Assembly: GCA_023387235.1 (NCBI GenBank)
Contig: JAEWIJ010000101.1
Location: 1-19,383 of the forward strand
Reading direction: 5' to 3'
Origin: Pseudomonadota bacterium
Lineage (GTDB): Bacteria > Pseudomonadota > Alphaproteobacteria > Rhizobiales > Hyphomicrobiaceae
DNA: 19,383 bases
Numbering within the stretch: position 1 is the stretch's first letter; each line of letters begins with the position of its first letter. A program made the position numbers and the translations under genes. The notes below the pieces were generated by a model. It was given only the letters and a program-made list of their open reading frames with translations. It was not told the DNA's origin and searched no databases. Positions 13,661 through 19,383 of the stretch are shown piece by piece.

Positions 13661-15286
13661 TTAGATCGCCGGCGCGGCAATGGCCTCGATCATCACGTTC
13701 ACGCACGCCGGTTTGCCGGACGCGATGGCCCGTTCGATCGCGGCCGGGAGTGCTGCGACATCCTCGACGAACTCGCCATGGCCACCGAGTGCGGTGACGA
13801 CCTGGTCGTAGCGCGTCGGCAGAAGATCGCAGCCGTGCATGCGCTGGGCGCCGTAGTCGCGGAGCTGGATCTGGCTCTCCGCGTTCCACTTCGTGTCAGT
13901 GCCGACGATCGCGACGAACGGCAGGTTGTGCCGCACGGCCGTGTCGAACTCCGACATGTGGAAGCCGAACGTGCCGTCGCCGACAACGGTGATGATGGGC
14001 GCTTTGGTCTCCCACGCGCGGGCTGCCACCGCGAACGGAATGCCGGCACCGATAGAGCCCGCAACGCCATTGACCACGCGGCGCGGCGGCTTGATGAGGC
14101 TTTGGCCCCATTGCGCGAACTCGCCGCCGTCGCAGATGAGCACGGCGTTCGGATCGCGCTCCACGATCGGCTTCAGCGCCTTGAAAACCTCGACGGCGTG
14201 CAGGCGCCCGTTCTTGCCCTTGAGGCCGGCCCAGCTCTCCGGACGATGATCGAGCAGGCGACGCGCCTCGCCGAGCCATTGTGCGCCCCGCGGCGTCGAT
14301 TTGCGGCCGCGTTCCGTGAGCGCGCGCACGGCACCGCGCGCTTCGGCGAGCACCCCGAGCGCGAGACGGCTGCCGAGTTCCTTCTGCGCGCGCTCGATCA
14401 ACGCCGGCTCCGGATCGATGCTGATCACGCGGCATGTCGGCGCGACGACGGGCGGCTGCGCCCACTTGAGCGTGAAGTCGAGCGGCTTGCCGACGAGCAC
14501 GATCAGGTCGGTCTGCTTGAGCAGGTCCGAGAACGAGCCGAGCGTCGCGTCGCGAATGCCGCGCGGGCTCTCCATGACGACGACCGGCGCCTGCACGGCC
14601 TTTTCGAGCTCTGCCAGTAACGGCCGGCCGTGCGGACCGGAAAGATGCGGCGCGGCGATGATCAGCGGCGCGCGCGCTTTCGCGATCGCGTCGAGCACGG
14701 CATCGGCCAGCGCGTCCGGCAGTGCGGCGGATGCCTCATTGGTCCGCAGTCCGGGGATCGACGCGCTCGCTGCATCCAGTTCCGCATCGAGCAGATCGGA
14801 CGGCAGGCTCAGATGCACCGGTCCCGGCCTGCCGCTCCGCGCGATTTCAAACGCCTTGGCAACATCCTCGCCGAGGGCCGCCGCCGAGGCCGATGTCCAC
14901 GACGCCTTGGCAACGGGACGCGCGAGGTCGGCCTGCGCGATCTCCTGGAAGCCACCGCGGCCAAGCTCGTCGGTCGCGGCATGGCCGGACAGCAGCACCA
15001 TCGGCGACTCGTTGGCGAGTGCCGTATAGAGCGCCCCGACAGCGTTCGCGTGGCCGGGTCCGCCCGTCACCATCGCGATGCCGGGCTCGCCCGAAAGGCG
15101 GCCCCATGCGTCGGCCATATGGACGGTCGCCGCCTCGTGTCGCACGTGGATCAGCTCGAGCTTGGTCTCGAGCGCCGCGTCGAAGATCGACATGATGTGA
15201 TTGCCGGAGAGCGTGAAGACCTTCGTCGTCCCGAGCTTCTCCAGCGTGCGCGCGACGATGTCGGCGCCCCTGATCTTGTCGGCCAT
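13661..15286 (-). CDS. Thiamine diphosphate-dependent enzyme (acetolactate synthase-like)
   Basis: The protein has 541 residues and the three-domain POX/ALS fold. The N-terminal pyrimidine-binding domain carries the catalytic Glu in HVRHEAATVHMADAWGR. A middle domain follows, and the C-terminal diphosphate domain has VGDGTFGFHMSEFD followed, after the standard 24 residues, by TD where most relatives have NN or ND. The family decarboxylates or ligates 2-oxo acids; the true substrate is unknown. There is no FAD-specific or regulatory partner nearby, so it is unlikely to be the biosynthetic acetolactate synthase. The start at 15286 follows AAGGA; an 11-residue upstream extension is rejected. It lies 143 nt downstream of a hydratase/FAH-family gene on the same strand, which suggests a joint pathway. 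Confidence 0.93.
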   Translation of the reverse strand: MADKIRGADIVARTLEKLGTTKVFTLSGNHIMSIFDAALETKLELIHVRHEAATVHMADAWGRLSGEPGIAMVTGGPGHANAVGALYTALANESPMVLLSGHAATDELGRGGFQEIAQADLARPVAKASWTSASAAALGEDVAKAFEIARSGRPGPVHLSLPSDLLDAELDAASASIPGLRTNEASAALPDALADAVLDAIAKARAPLIIAAPHLSGPHGRPLLAELEKAVQAPVVVMESPRGIRDATLGSFSDLLKQTDLIVLVGKPLDFTLKWAQPPVVAPTCRVISIDPEPALIERAQKELGSRLALGVLAEARGAVRALTERGRKSTPRGAQWLGEARRLLDHRPESWAGLKGKNGRLHAVEVFKALKPIVERDPNAVLICDGGEFAQWGQSLIKPPRRVVNGVAGSIGAGIPFAVAARAWETKAPIITVVGDGTFGFHMSEFDTAVRHNLPFVAIVGTDTKWNAESQIQLRDYGAQRMHGCDLLPTRYDQVVTALGGHGEFVEDVAALPAAIERAIASGKPACVNVMIEAIAAPAI

Positions 15287-15429
15287 GGCCGGCGTTCCTT
15301 CCCGTGCGGTGCGCCGCAATGCTGCGGGCGCGCTATTTCAGAGGTGCCACGGGTAGCACGTCTCCCTCGGCCTTTGAATGGTGGCCATCGCGCGAGGTCA
15401 TTCGCGCGGCGCATGACCCGCGGCGAGCC

Positions 15430-16212
15430 TCAGACGTAATTCACCTCGACCCTGCCGAGGGGGCCGAAGTCGCCGACGGCCTTCTGCCCCGGCCGGAACG
15501 GAACGATGCCCGTGCAGGTGCCGGTCGAGAGGATTTCCCCCTTCTTCAGGTCGATGTCGCGAGCCCGGAGCTTCTCGACGATCCAATCGAGCACATTGCG
15601 CGGATCGCCGAGGCAGTCCGAGCCGTTGCCCTCGCCCGTCACCATGCCGTCGATGCTGAGCTTCACCGGATGGCGCGCTGCATCGATGTTCCGCCAGTCG
15701 GTAATCGGCTCACCCAGGATCATCGCGGCATTCATCACGCAATCGGCAACCGCCGAGGCCACGTCGTCGAACGGAACCTTCACGAAGCGCGGGCCGACGA
15801 TCTCGAAGCACGGGATCAGCGCGTCGATCGCGTCGAGGATCTCCTCGCGGGTGTACGGTGTCGCGCGCGCCGGCAGATCCTTGCCGAGCCGATAGGCGAA
15901 TTCGCTCTCGATGGCCATCTGCTGGAGACGGCCGGCGGCCGGTGTCGCCGGGCTCGCGTAAATGTCGCGGGCAAAGAAGGGGCCATAAATCGGCTCGCTG
16001 ACGCCGAACCGCTCCATGGTGCCATGCGACGTAGCGCCGATCTTCCAGCCGGCCAGTTTGTCCGGCCACAGGCCGATGAACGCGCTCTGGATTTCATAGC
16101 CCTCGGCGAGGGATGTGGGGCGGCTTCCGTCCGGCAGGCGATCGAGCAAATGGCCTTCACGGCGCGCGGCGGCGAGAATGTCTGCGGCTTGTGCGGCGCG
16201 TGGCGAAGTCAT
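15430..16212 (-). CDS. 2-oxopent-4-enoate hydratase / FAH-family protein
   Basis: This 260-residue protein belongs to the MhpD/DmpH branch of the fumarylacetoacetate hydrolase superfamily. GWKIGAT (55-61) is the typical substrate-side motif. Glu102 and Glu104 in AIESEFAYRL, with Glu137 in CFEIVGPRF, form the divalent-metal site. STGTCTG (229-235) is the usual C-terminal signature. Members hydrate 2-hydroxypenta-2,4-dienoate or decarboxylate 4-oxalocrotonate in meta-cleavage routes for aromatic compounds. No ring-cleavage dioxygenase or aldolase is in the window, so the pathway is unassigned. A GGGGGG-rich site precedes the ATG. The thiamine-diphosphate enzyme follows on the same strand. Confidence 0.93.
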   Translation of the reverse strand: MTSPRAAQAADILAAARREGHLLDRLPDGSRPTSLAEGYEIQSAFIGLWPDKLAGWKIGATSHGTMERFGVSEPIYGPFFARDIYASPATPAAGRLQQMAIESEFAYRLGKDLPARATPYTREEILDAIDALIPCFEIVGPRFVKVPFDDVASAVADCVMNAAMILGEPITDWRNIDAARHPVKLSIDGMVTGEGNGSDCLGDPRNVLDWIVEKLRARDIDLKKGEILSTGTCTGIVPFRPGQKAVGDFGPLGRVEVNYV

Positions 16213-16517
16213 CGCTCGTCCCCCCTGTTATTCCGGCGTGCTCTCAGTTCGATCGACCATATCGTACGCCGGAGCAAATCCCGAAACTGATCTTCGGCAT
16301 GATTTCTATTTTGTGGCCTTCCTTGCCGCTCCGGGCCGGACGCTTCGAGGGCCCGCTATCGGTTCCACGTGTGGCGATCAGGCACTTGTGCACGGCGGCC
16401 CGCGCCGCAATTGTTCCGCATTGACCGCCTACTTGAGCACCATCATGGTGAGTCGAACAGGGGCGCGACCGCGTCTGTGGACATCATGTTCCTTTGCGAG
16501 CCGGCTGAGGTCTTTGA
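16213..16517. other. Divergent intergenic region before the DUF2865 gene
   Basis: These 305 nt hold no convincing gene. I see a 13-bp palindrome, CACCAT-C-ATGGTG (16438-16450), 67 nt before the DUF2865 start. A TTGACC at 16421-16426 could be a -35 element; the -10 position would then fall inside the palindrome, but it is a poor match. Confidence 0.5.
16438..16450. promoter_or_regulatory. Candidate operator palindrome upstream of the DUF2865 gene
   Basis: CACCAT and ATGGTG are perfect inverted arms around one base. The palindrome overlaps the expected -10 position of the possible TTGACC promoter, so a repressor site is plausible. No regulator is identified. Confidence 0.35.
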
Positions 16518-17594
16518 ATGAGCGCTAGGCACTATCGGCGCGCTGGAGCGGTGGCCGTGGTAGCCGCCGTGCTGGCGGTCGCCTGCGGTGTTGCCTTGTT
16601 CATGCCGTCGCTGGTGCCCGCCGCGCAGGCCCAGAGCGGCTGGTGGCCTTTTGGCGGGGACGACCGTCCGCGCCGGCCGCCGGAGCCCCGCGAGCCCGTG
16701 TATCGCGGACCGCCGCAACCCGGCTGGGGTCCCGCGCCACGTGACCCGGGCGCGCCTCCCCCGGCCGCCGGCAATATCTGCTTCCAGCTCGAGCAGCGGC
16801 TCGTCTCGGAGGGCCAGCGCGGCAACCAGTCGCGTGACGTGCTGCCGAAGATCGAGGTCGAGCTGCGCCAGCTCGATCGCGACATCCAGTCGACGCAGAT
16901 CCAGCTCGACCGGAACGAGTGCTACGAGACGTGGCTCTTCTCGCGCACGCTGCGACGCACGCGCGCGTGCGTGGATCTGGCGCAGCGGTCCGAGGACATG
17001 CGCCGCCGGCAGAGCGACCTCGACATCCAGCGCCAGCAGATCATGGGCCAGAGCGGCCGCTCGATGCAGGACGAGATCATCCGCGAGCTTGCCCGAAACA
17101 ATTGCGGCGCGAACTATCAGCAGGAAGCGCGTCGTCGCGGCGGCTCCAACAATCCGTTCGGCTCGTTCTTCTGGCAGGACGAGGAGTCGGGCGCGCGCCC
17201 GATGACGCCGAACAATCAGTTCGGCGCCCTGCCTTATGCGACCTACCGGACACTCTGCGTGCGGCTGTGCGACGGCTACTACTTCCCGATCAGCTTCGCG
17301 ACGCTGCCCAATCATTTCTCGCGCGACGTGGATGCCTGCCAGTCGAAGTGCGCGGCGCCGACCGAGCTCTATTATCACCAGAATCCGGGCGGCGCCGTCG
17401 AGGAGATGATCTCCGTCAGTGAGCACAAGCCCTACACCAGCCTGCGCAATGCCTTCCGGCACCGCAAGGAGTACGTGCAGGGCTGCTCGTGCAAGCAGGC
17501 CGAATACGTTCCCGCCACCGGCGAGCAGCCTGCGGAGCGCAAGGCCCAGGCGCCCGAGCAGCAGCGCCCGGCGTCGGTGAGCCAGCGCCGCTAG
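16518..17594 (+). CDS. Exported DUF2865 domain-containing protein
   Basis: This 358-residue protein has an N-terminal signal peptide: a basic start (SARHYRRAG), a hydrophobic core, and likely cleavage after AAQA near residue 38. A Pro/Arg-rich linker (about 50-84) follows, then a Cys-containing, Gln/Arg-rich helical region (86-200) with heptad-like character. The DUF2865 domain lies at about 238-327, with TLCVRLCDGYYFPISFAT and, after a Cys pair, LRNAFRHRKEYVQGCSC. Paired cysteines suggest disulfides in the periplasm. The function is unknown; as far as I recall the domain is largely confined to Hyphomicrobiales. A GAGG lies 7 nt before the ATG. The C-terminal tail is low-complexity (Gln, Ala, Pro). 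Confidence 0.9.
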   Translation: MSARHYRRAGAVAVVAAVLAVACGVALFMPSLVPAAQAQSGWWPFGGDDRPRRPPEPREPVYRGPPQPGWGPAPRDPGAPPPAAGNICFQLEQRLVSEGQRGNQSRDVLPKIEVELRQLDRDIQSTQIQLDRNECYETWLFSRTLRRTRACVDLAQRSEDMRRRQSDLDIQRQQIMGQSGRSMQDEIIRELARNNCGANYQQEARRRGGSNNPFGSFFWQDEESGARPMTPNNQFGALPYATYRTLCVRLCDGYYFPISFATLPNHFSRDVDACQSKCAAPTELYYHQNPGGAVEEMISVSEHKPYTSLRNAFRHRKEYVQGCSCKQAEYVPATGEQPAERKAQAPEQQRPASVSQRR

Positions 17595-17710
17595 CGACGC
17601 GCATTGCCTCCTCGGCTGGCGGAAGACGCCAATTCGAGCAAAAGCCCGCGCCTGTGGTTCCAAGGCACCACTCGGCCGACAAAACCTTATTTGGCAGGCG
17701 TTTAGGAATT

Positions 17711-17727
17711 TGATCGTATTGCGATCA
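17711..17727. promoter_or_regulatory. Palindrome upstream of the GNAT gene
   Basis: TGATCG-TATTG-CGATCA is a perfect 6-bp inverted repeat with a 5-nt spacer, in an A/T-richer stretch of the 235-nt gap between the DUF2865 and GNAT genes. It looks like a binding site for a dimeric regulator; nothing identifies which. Confidence 0.35.
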
Positions 17728-17829
17728 TCTCGTCTCGCGGCCTACGCTGCAACGGAATAGAAAAACGGTTGTCGCAATTCGTGGATTGTAGTCAGCCGAG
17801 TACCAGTATCTGCGTACAGGTCTTGTAAC

Positions 17830-18510
17830 ATGCGTAGCCCTTCCAGCGCTGACTGCGCCGAGCCGAGCGACGAGGGGATTCGCACCGCGGAGCTCGTCCA
17901 GCTCCGCCCCATCGACATCGACGACTGGTCGGACGTGCGCTACGTCCACGGCACGTCGTTCCGCACGATCGCCGCCCCGCGCGCGACGCAGCGTTATGTC
18001 GACGCCTTCATGTCATCGCTCGACACGCCGGATTACGTCGAGGCGCTTCGCGGCACTCAACTCACGGGTGCGTGGCTCGATGGCCAGCTCGCCGGAACGG
18101 CCGGCTGGCGGCCGCTCGACAGTCGCGGCCGTGTCGCGCGGATCGAGGGGCTTTTCGTGCAGCCGCTCTTCACGTTCATGGGTCTTGGTTCGCTGCTGCT
18201 CGCCCACACCGAGGCGCGCGCGCGCCGGGCCGGCTACACCTCCATCACGGCGCTCGCCTGCGCGCCTTCCGTCCCGTTCTTCATGCGCGCCGGCTACGAC
18301 GTCTACGCACAAGGCCATGGTGTCTGCGAGCTAGCGGACGACATGACGATGTTCGTCATGCGCAAGCAGGACACGGCCGCGGGCGTTCTCGTGCCGCGCG
18401 ATGCCGGCGCGTCGATGATGCAGCCGTCCGAAGCCGCAACATTGGAAATGGCATTGCTCACAACGAGCCAGCCGGCGCCGCTGAGGCGTGCTGTGCTGAT
18501 CGAAGAGTAG
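17830..18510 (+). CDS. GNAT family N-acetyltransferase
   Basis: This 226-residue protein has the GNAT core at about 23-177. Motif A is visible as RIEGLFVQPLFTFMGLGSLLL, with the acetyl-CoA pyrophosphate loop in FMGLGS (in place of the usual Q/RxxGxG/A). SVPFFMRAGYDVY (147-159) is motif B. It would transfer an acetyl group from acetyl-CoA to an amine; the target is unknown. The N-terminal 20 residues and the tail after 180 lie outside the core. The ribosome-binding site is weak (CAGGT), so the start could be slightly further in. It ends close to the second intergenic repeat and converges on gltX. Confidence 0.9.
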   Translation: MRSPSSADCAEPSDEGIRTAELVQLRPIDIDDWSDVRYVHGTSFRTIAAPRATQRYVDAFMSSLDTPDYVEALRGTQLTGAWLDGQLAGTAGWRPLDSRGRVARIEGLFVQPLFTFMGLGSLLLAHTEARARRAGYTSITALACAPSVPFFMRAGYDVYAQGHGVCELADDMTMFVMRKQDTAAGVLVPRDAGASMMQPSEAATLEMALLTTSQPAPLRRAVLIEE

Positions 18511-18525
18511 GACGAGAGTTTCCGA

Positions 18526-18590
18526 GCCCGCGGGGGGAGCGGGCGGGGGTGAGGGGCGGCGGTCCATGTACCGCGTAGGGCCGCCCCTCA
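18526..18590. repeat. Intergenic hairpin repeat, copy 2 (inverted, diverged)
   Basis: The same 11-bp arms as copy 1, TGAGGGGCGGC (18550-18560) and GCCGCCCCTCA (18580-18590), enclose 19 nt here. A GC hairpin arm pair, GCCCGC (18526-18531) and GCGGGC (18539-18544), lies on the left, so the element is in the opposite orientation to the copy at 13572-13653. It fills the gap between two convergent genes (GNAT and gltX) and could end transcription from both sides. Confidence 0.75.
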
Positions 18591-18601
18591 CCCTCACCCG
18601 C

Positions 18602-19383
18602 CTATGCCGTCATTCCTTTGAGCCGCGCTTCAGCACGTTCGCGTCCGATGAGTGGGAGAAGCGCGCGCAGCTCAGGCCCCGCCTCGCGCGCCGTCAGTGC
18701 CAGCCGCAGTGGATGAAAGAGCTGCCGGCCCTTGATGCCGGTCGCGTCGCGCACAGCCGTCGTCCACGCGCTCCACGTCTCGGCGTTCCACGGCTCCGGC
18801 GGAAGGAGACCGGCGGCGGTCGTGCAGAGAGGCGCATCCTCGATGCGCGGTGCAATCGGACCGCTCACGACCTCGAGCCATGTGCACACGTCCGCGAGCG
18901 TCGCGATGTTCCCGCGAACCGCTTCCCAGAGAGCGGGCGAGACATCGAGCCCCAAGCGCGCCAGATGATCGGCTACCGCATCGAACGGCAGCATGTGCAG
19001 CAGCTTCGCGTTCAGCGCGCGCAGTTCCGCGATATCGAAGCGGCCCGGTGCGCGCGAGAGCTTCGAGAGATCGACGTGTTGAGCCAGCTCGTCGAGGGTC
19101 GCATACGGTGCGACCGCCTCCGAAGTGCCGAGGAGCGCGGCATGGCACAGCACGGCGAGCGGTTCGAGCCCCTCGTCCCGCAGGCTCTCGACGGACAGAT
19201 CGCCGAGCCGCTTCGAGAGCGCCTGCCCGTCGGCGCCGATGAGCAGGCTATGATGCGCGAATGTCGGCGGCTCCGCACCGAGCGCCTCGAAGAGCTGGAT
19301 CTGCACGGCCGAGTTCGTGACGTGATCCTCGCCGCGAACGATGTGCGTGATGGCGAAGTCGATGTCGTCGATGACGCTCGTGA
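18602..19383 (-). CDS. gltX: Glutamate--tRNA ligase, C-terminal part
   Basis: The gene enters from the right edge, so its N-terminal catalytic part is missing; 259 residues are readable. The frame starts TSVIDDIDFAITHIVRGEDH, a class I GluRS signature, and continues with NSAVQIQLFEALG. The KMSKS-type loop reads ALSKRLGDLS, with the first Lys replaced, a variant I recall from alphaproteobacterial GluRS. The rest is the helical anticodon-binding domain. The enzyme charges tRNA-Glu, and in bacteria lacking GlnRS also tRNA-Gln. Because two gltX paralogs are frequent in alphaproteobacteria, which one this is cannot be told from the fragment. The GTG at 19306 is internal. Confidence 0.95.
   Translation of the reverse strand, partial: TSVIDDIDFAITHIVRGEDHVTNSAVQIQLFEALGAEPPTFAHHSLLIGADGQALSKRLGDLSVESLRDEGLEPLAVLCHAALLGTSEAVAPYATLDELAQHVDLSKLSRAPGRFDIAELRALNAKLLHMLPFDAVADHLARLGLDVSPALWEAVRGNIATLADVCTWLEVVSGPIAPRIEDAPLCTTAAGLLPPEPWNAETWSAWTTAVRDATGIKGRQLFHPLRLALTAREAGPELRALLPLIGRERAEARLKGMTA

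Noticed and set aside
13004..14620. Plus-strand open frame of 538 codons across the yebC end and the thiamine-diphosphate enzyme
   Set aside because: It crosses two real genes and the repeat element, is Arg-rich and has no family signature.
15304..16290. Plus-strand open frame opposite the FAH-family gene
   Set aside because: The minus strand encodes an intact MhpD-like protein with a metal site; the plus-strand product is not recognisable.
16443..17663. Minus-strand open frame of 406 codons opposite the DUF2865 gene
   Set aside because: The plus strand has a signal peptide and the DUF2865 domain; the antisense product is Arg/Leu/Ala-rich without motifs.

Overview
The window is GC-rich, densely coded bacterial chromosome. 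It most resembles an alphaproteobacterium of the order Hyphomicrobiales (Rhizobiales). The reasons are a DUF2865 protein, which is a family of that order as far as I recall, an alphaproteobacterial-style HslV with a short propeptide, a perfect match to the alphaproteobacterial general-stress (EcfG) promoter, and GC-rich intergenic hairpin repeats typical of these genomes. I see no transposase, integrase, CRISPR array, tRNA or rRNA. The two edge genes are cut by the window: a deacetylase at the left and gltX at the right.

Layout. (1) 1-1818, + strand: the 3' part of a class I-like histone deacetylase/AcuC gene, then an uncharacterised radical SAM enzyme 7 nt downstream. (2) 1831-5669, - strand: a compact acid-catabolism operon read as acyl-CoA synthetase, MmgE/PrpD-family protein and SDR dehydrogenase. 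A RidA-family gene (5821-6165) is divergent to it. (3) 6218-7716: a MarR regulator divergent from an alpha/beta hydrolase, with a palindrome between them. (4) 7726-9489: a patatin-like phospholipase divergent from hslV, which has a candidate heat-shock (sigma-32) promoter; no hslU follows. (5) 9563-10195: a stand-alone GTP cyclohydrolase II (ribA) with an EcfG-type promoter. (6) 10523-11988: gtrB and gtrA, translationally coupled, for polyprenol-linked glycosyl transfer and flipping. (7) 12408-13492: yebC and a small two-helix membrane protein. (8) 13661-16212: a thiamine-diphosphate enzyme and a 2-oxopent-4-enoate hydratase/FAH-family protein on the - strand. (9) 16518-18510: an exported DUF2865 protein and a GNAT acetyltransferase. 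(10) 18602-19383: the C-terminal part of glutamyl-tRNA synthetase.

How the genes work together. Most of the window is ordinary housekeeping and accessory metabolism. The clearest functional units are the acyl-CoA synthetase/MmgE-PrpD/SDR operon (activation, dehydration or isomerisation, then oxidation of an unknown organic acid), the gtrB-gtrA pair, and the MarR/hydrolase pair. Two stress-type promoters lie close together: a heat-shock candidate before hslV and an EcfG candidate before ribA. Two diverged copies of one intergenic inverted repeat, in opposite orientations, lie at 13572-13653 and 18526-18590. I did not find a clear multi-gene novel system. The best leads are the stress-controlled ribA, the deacetylase/radical SAM pair and the acid-catabolism operon.
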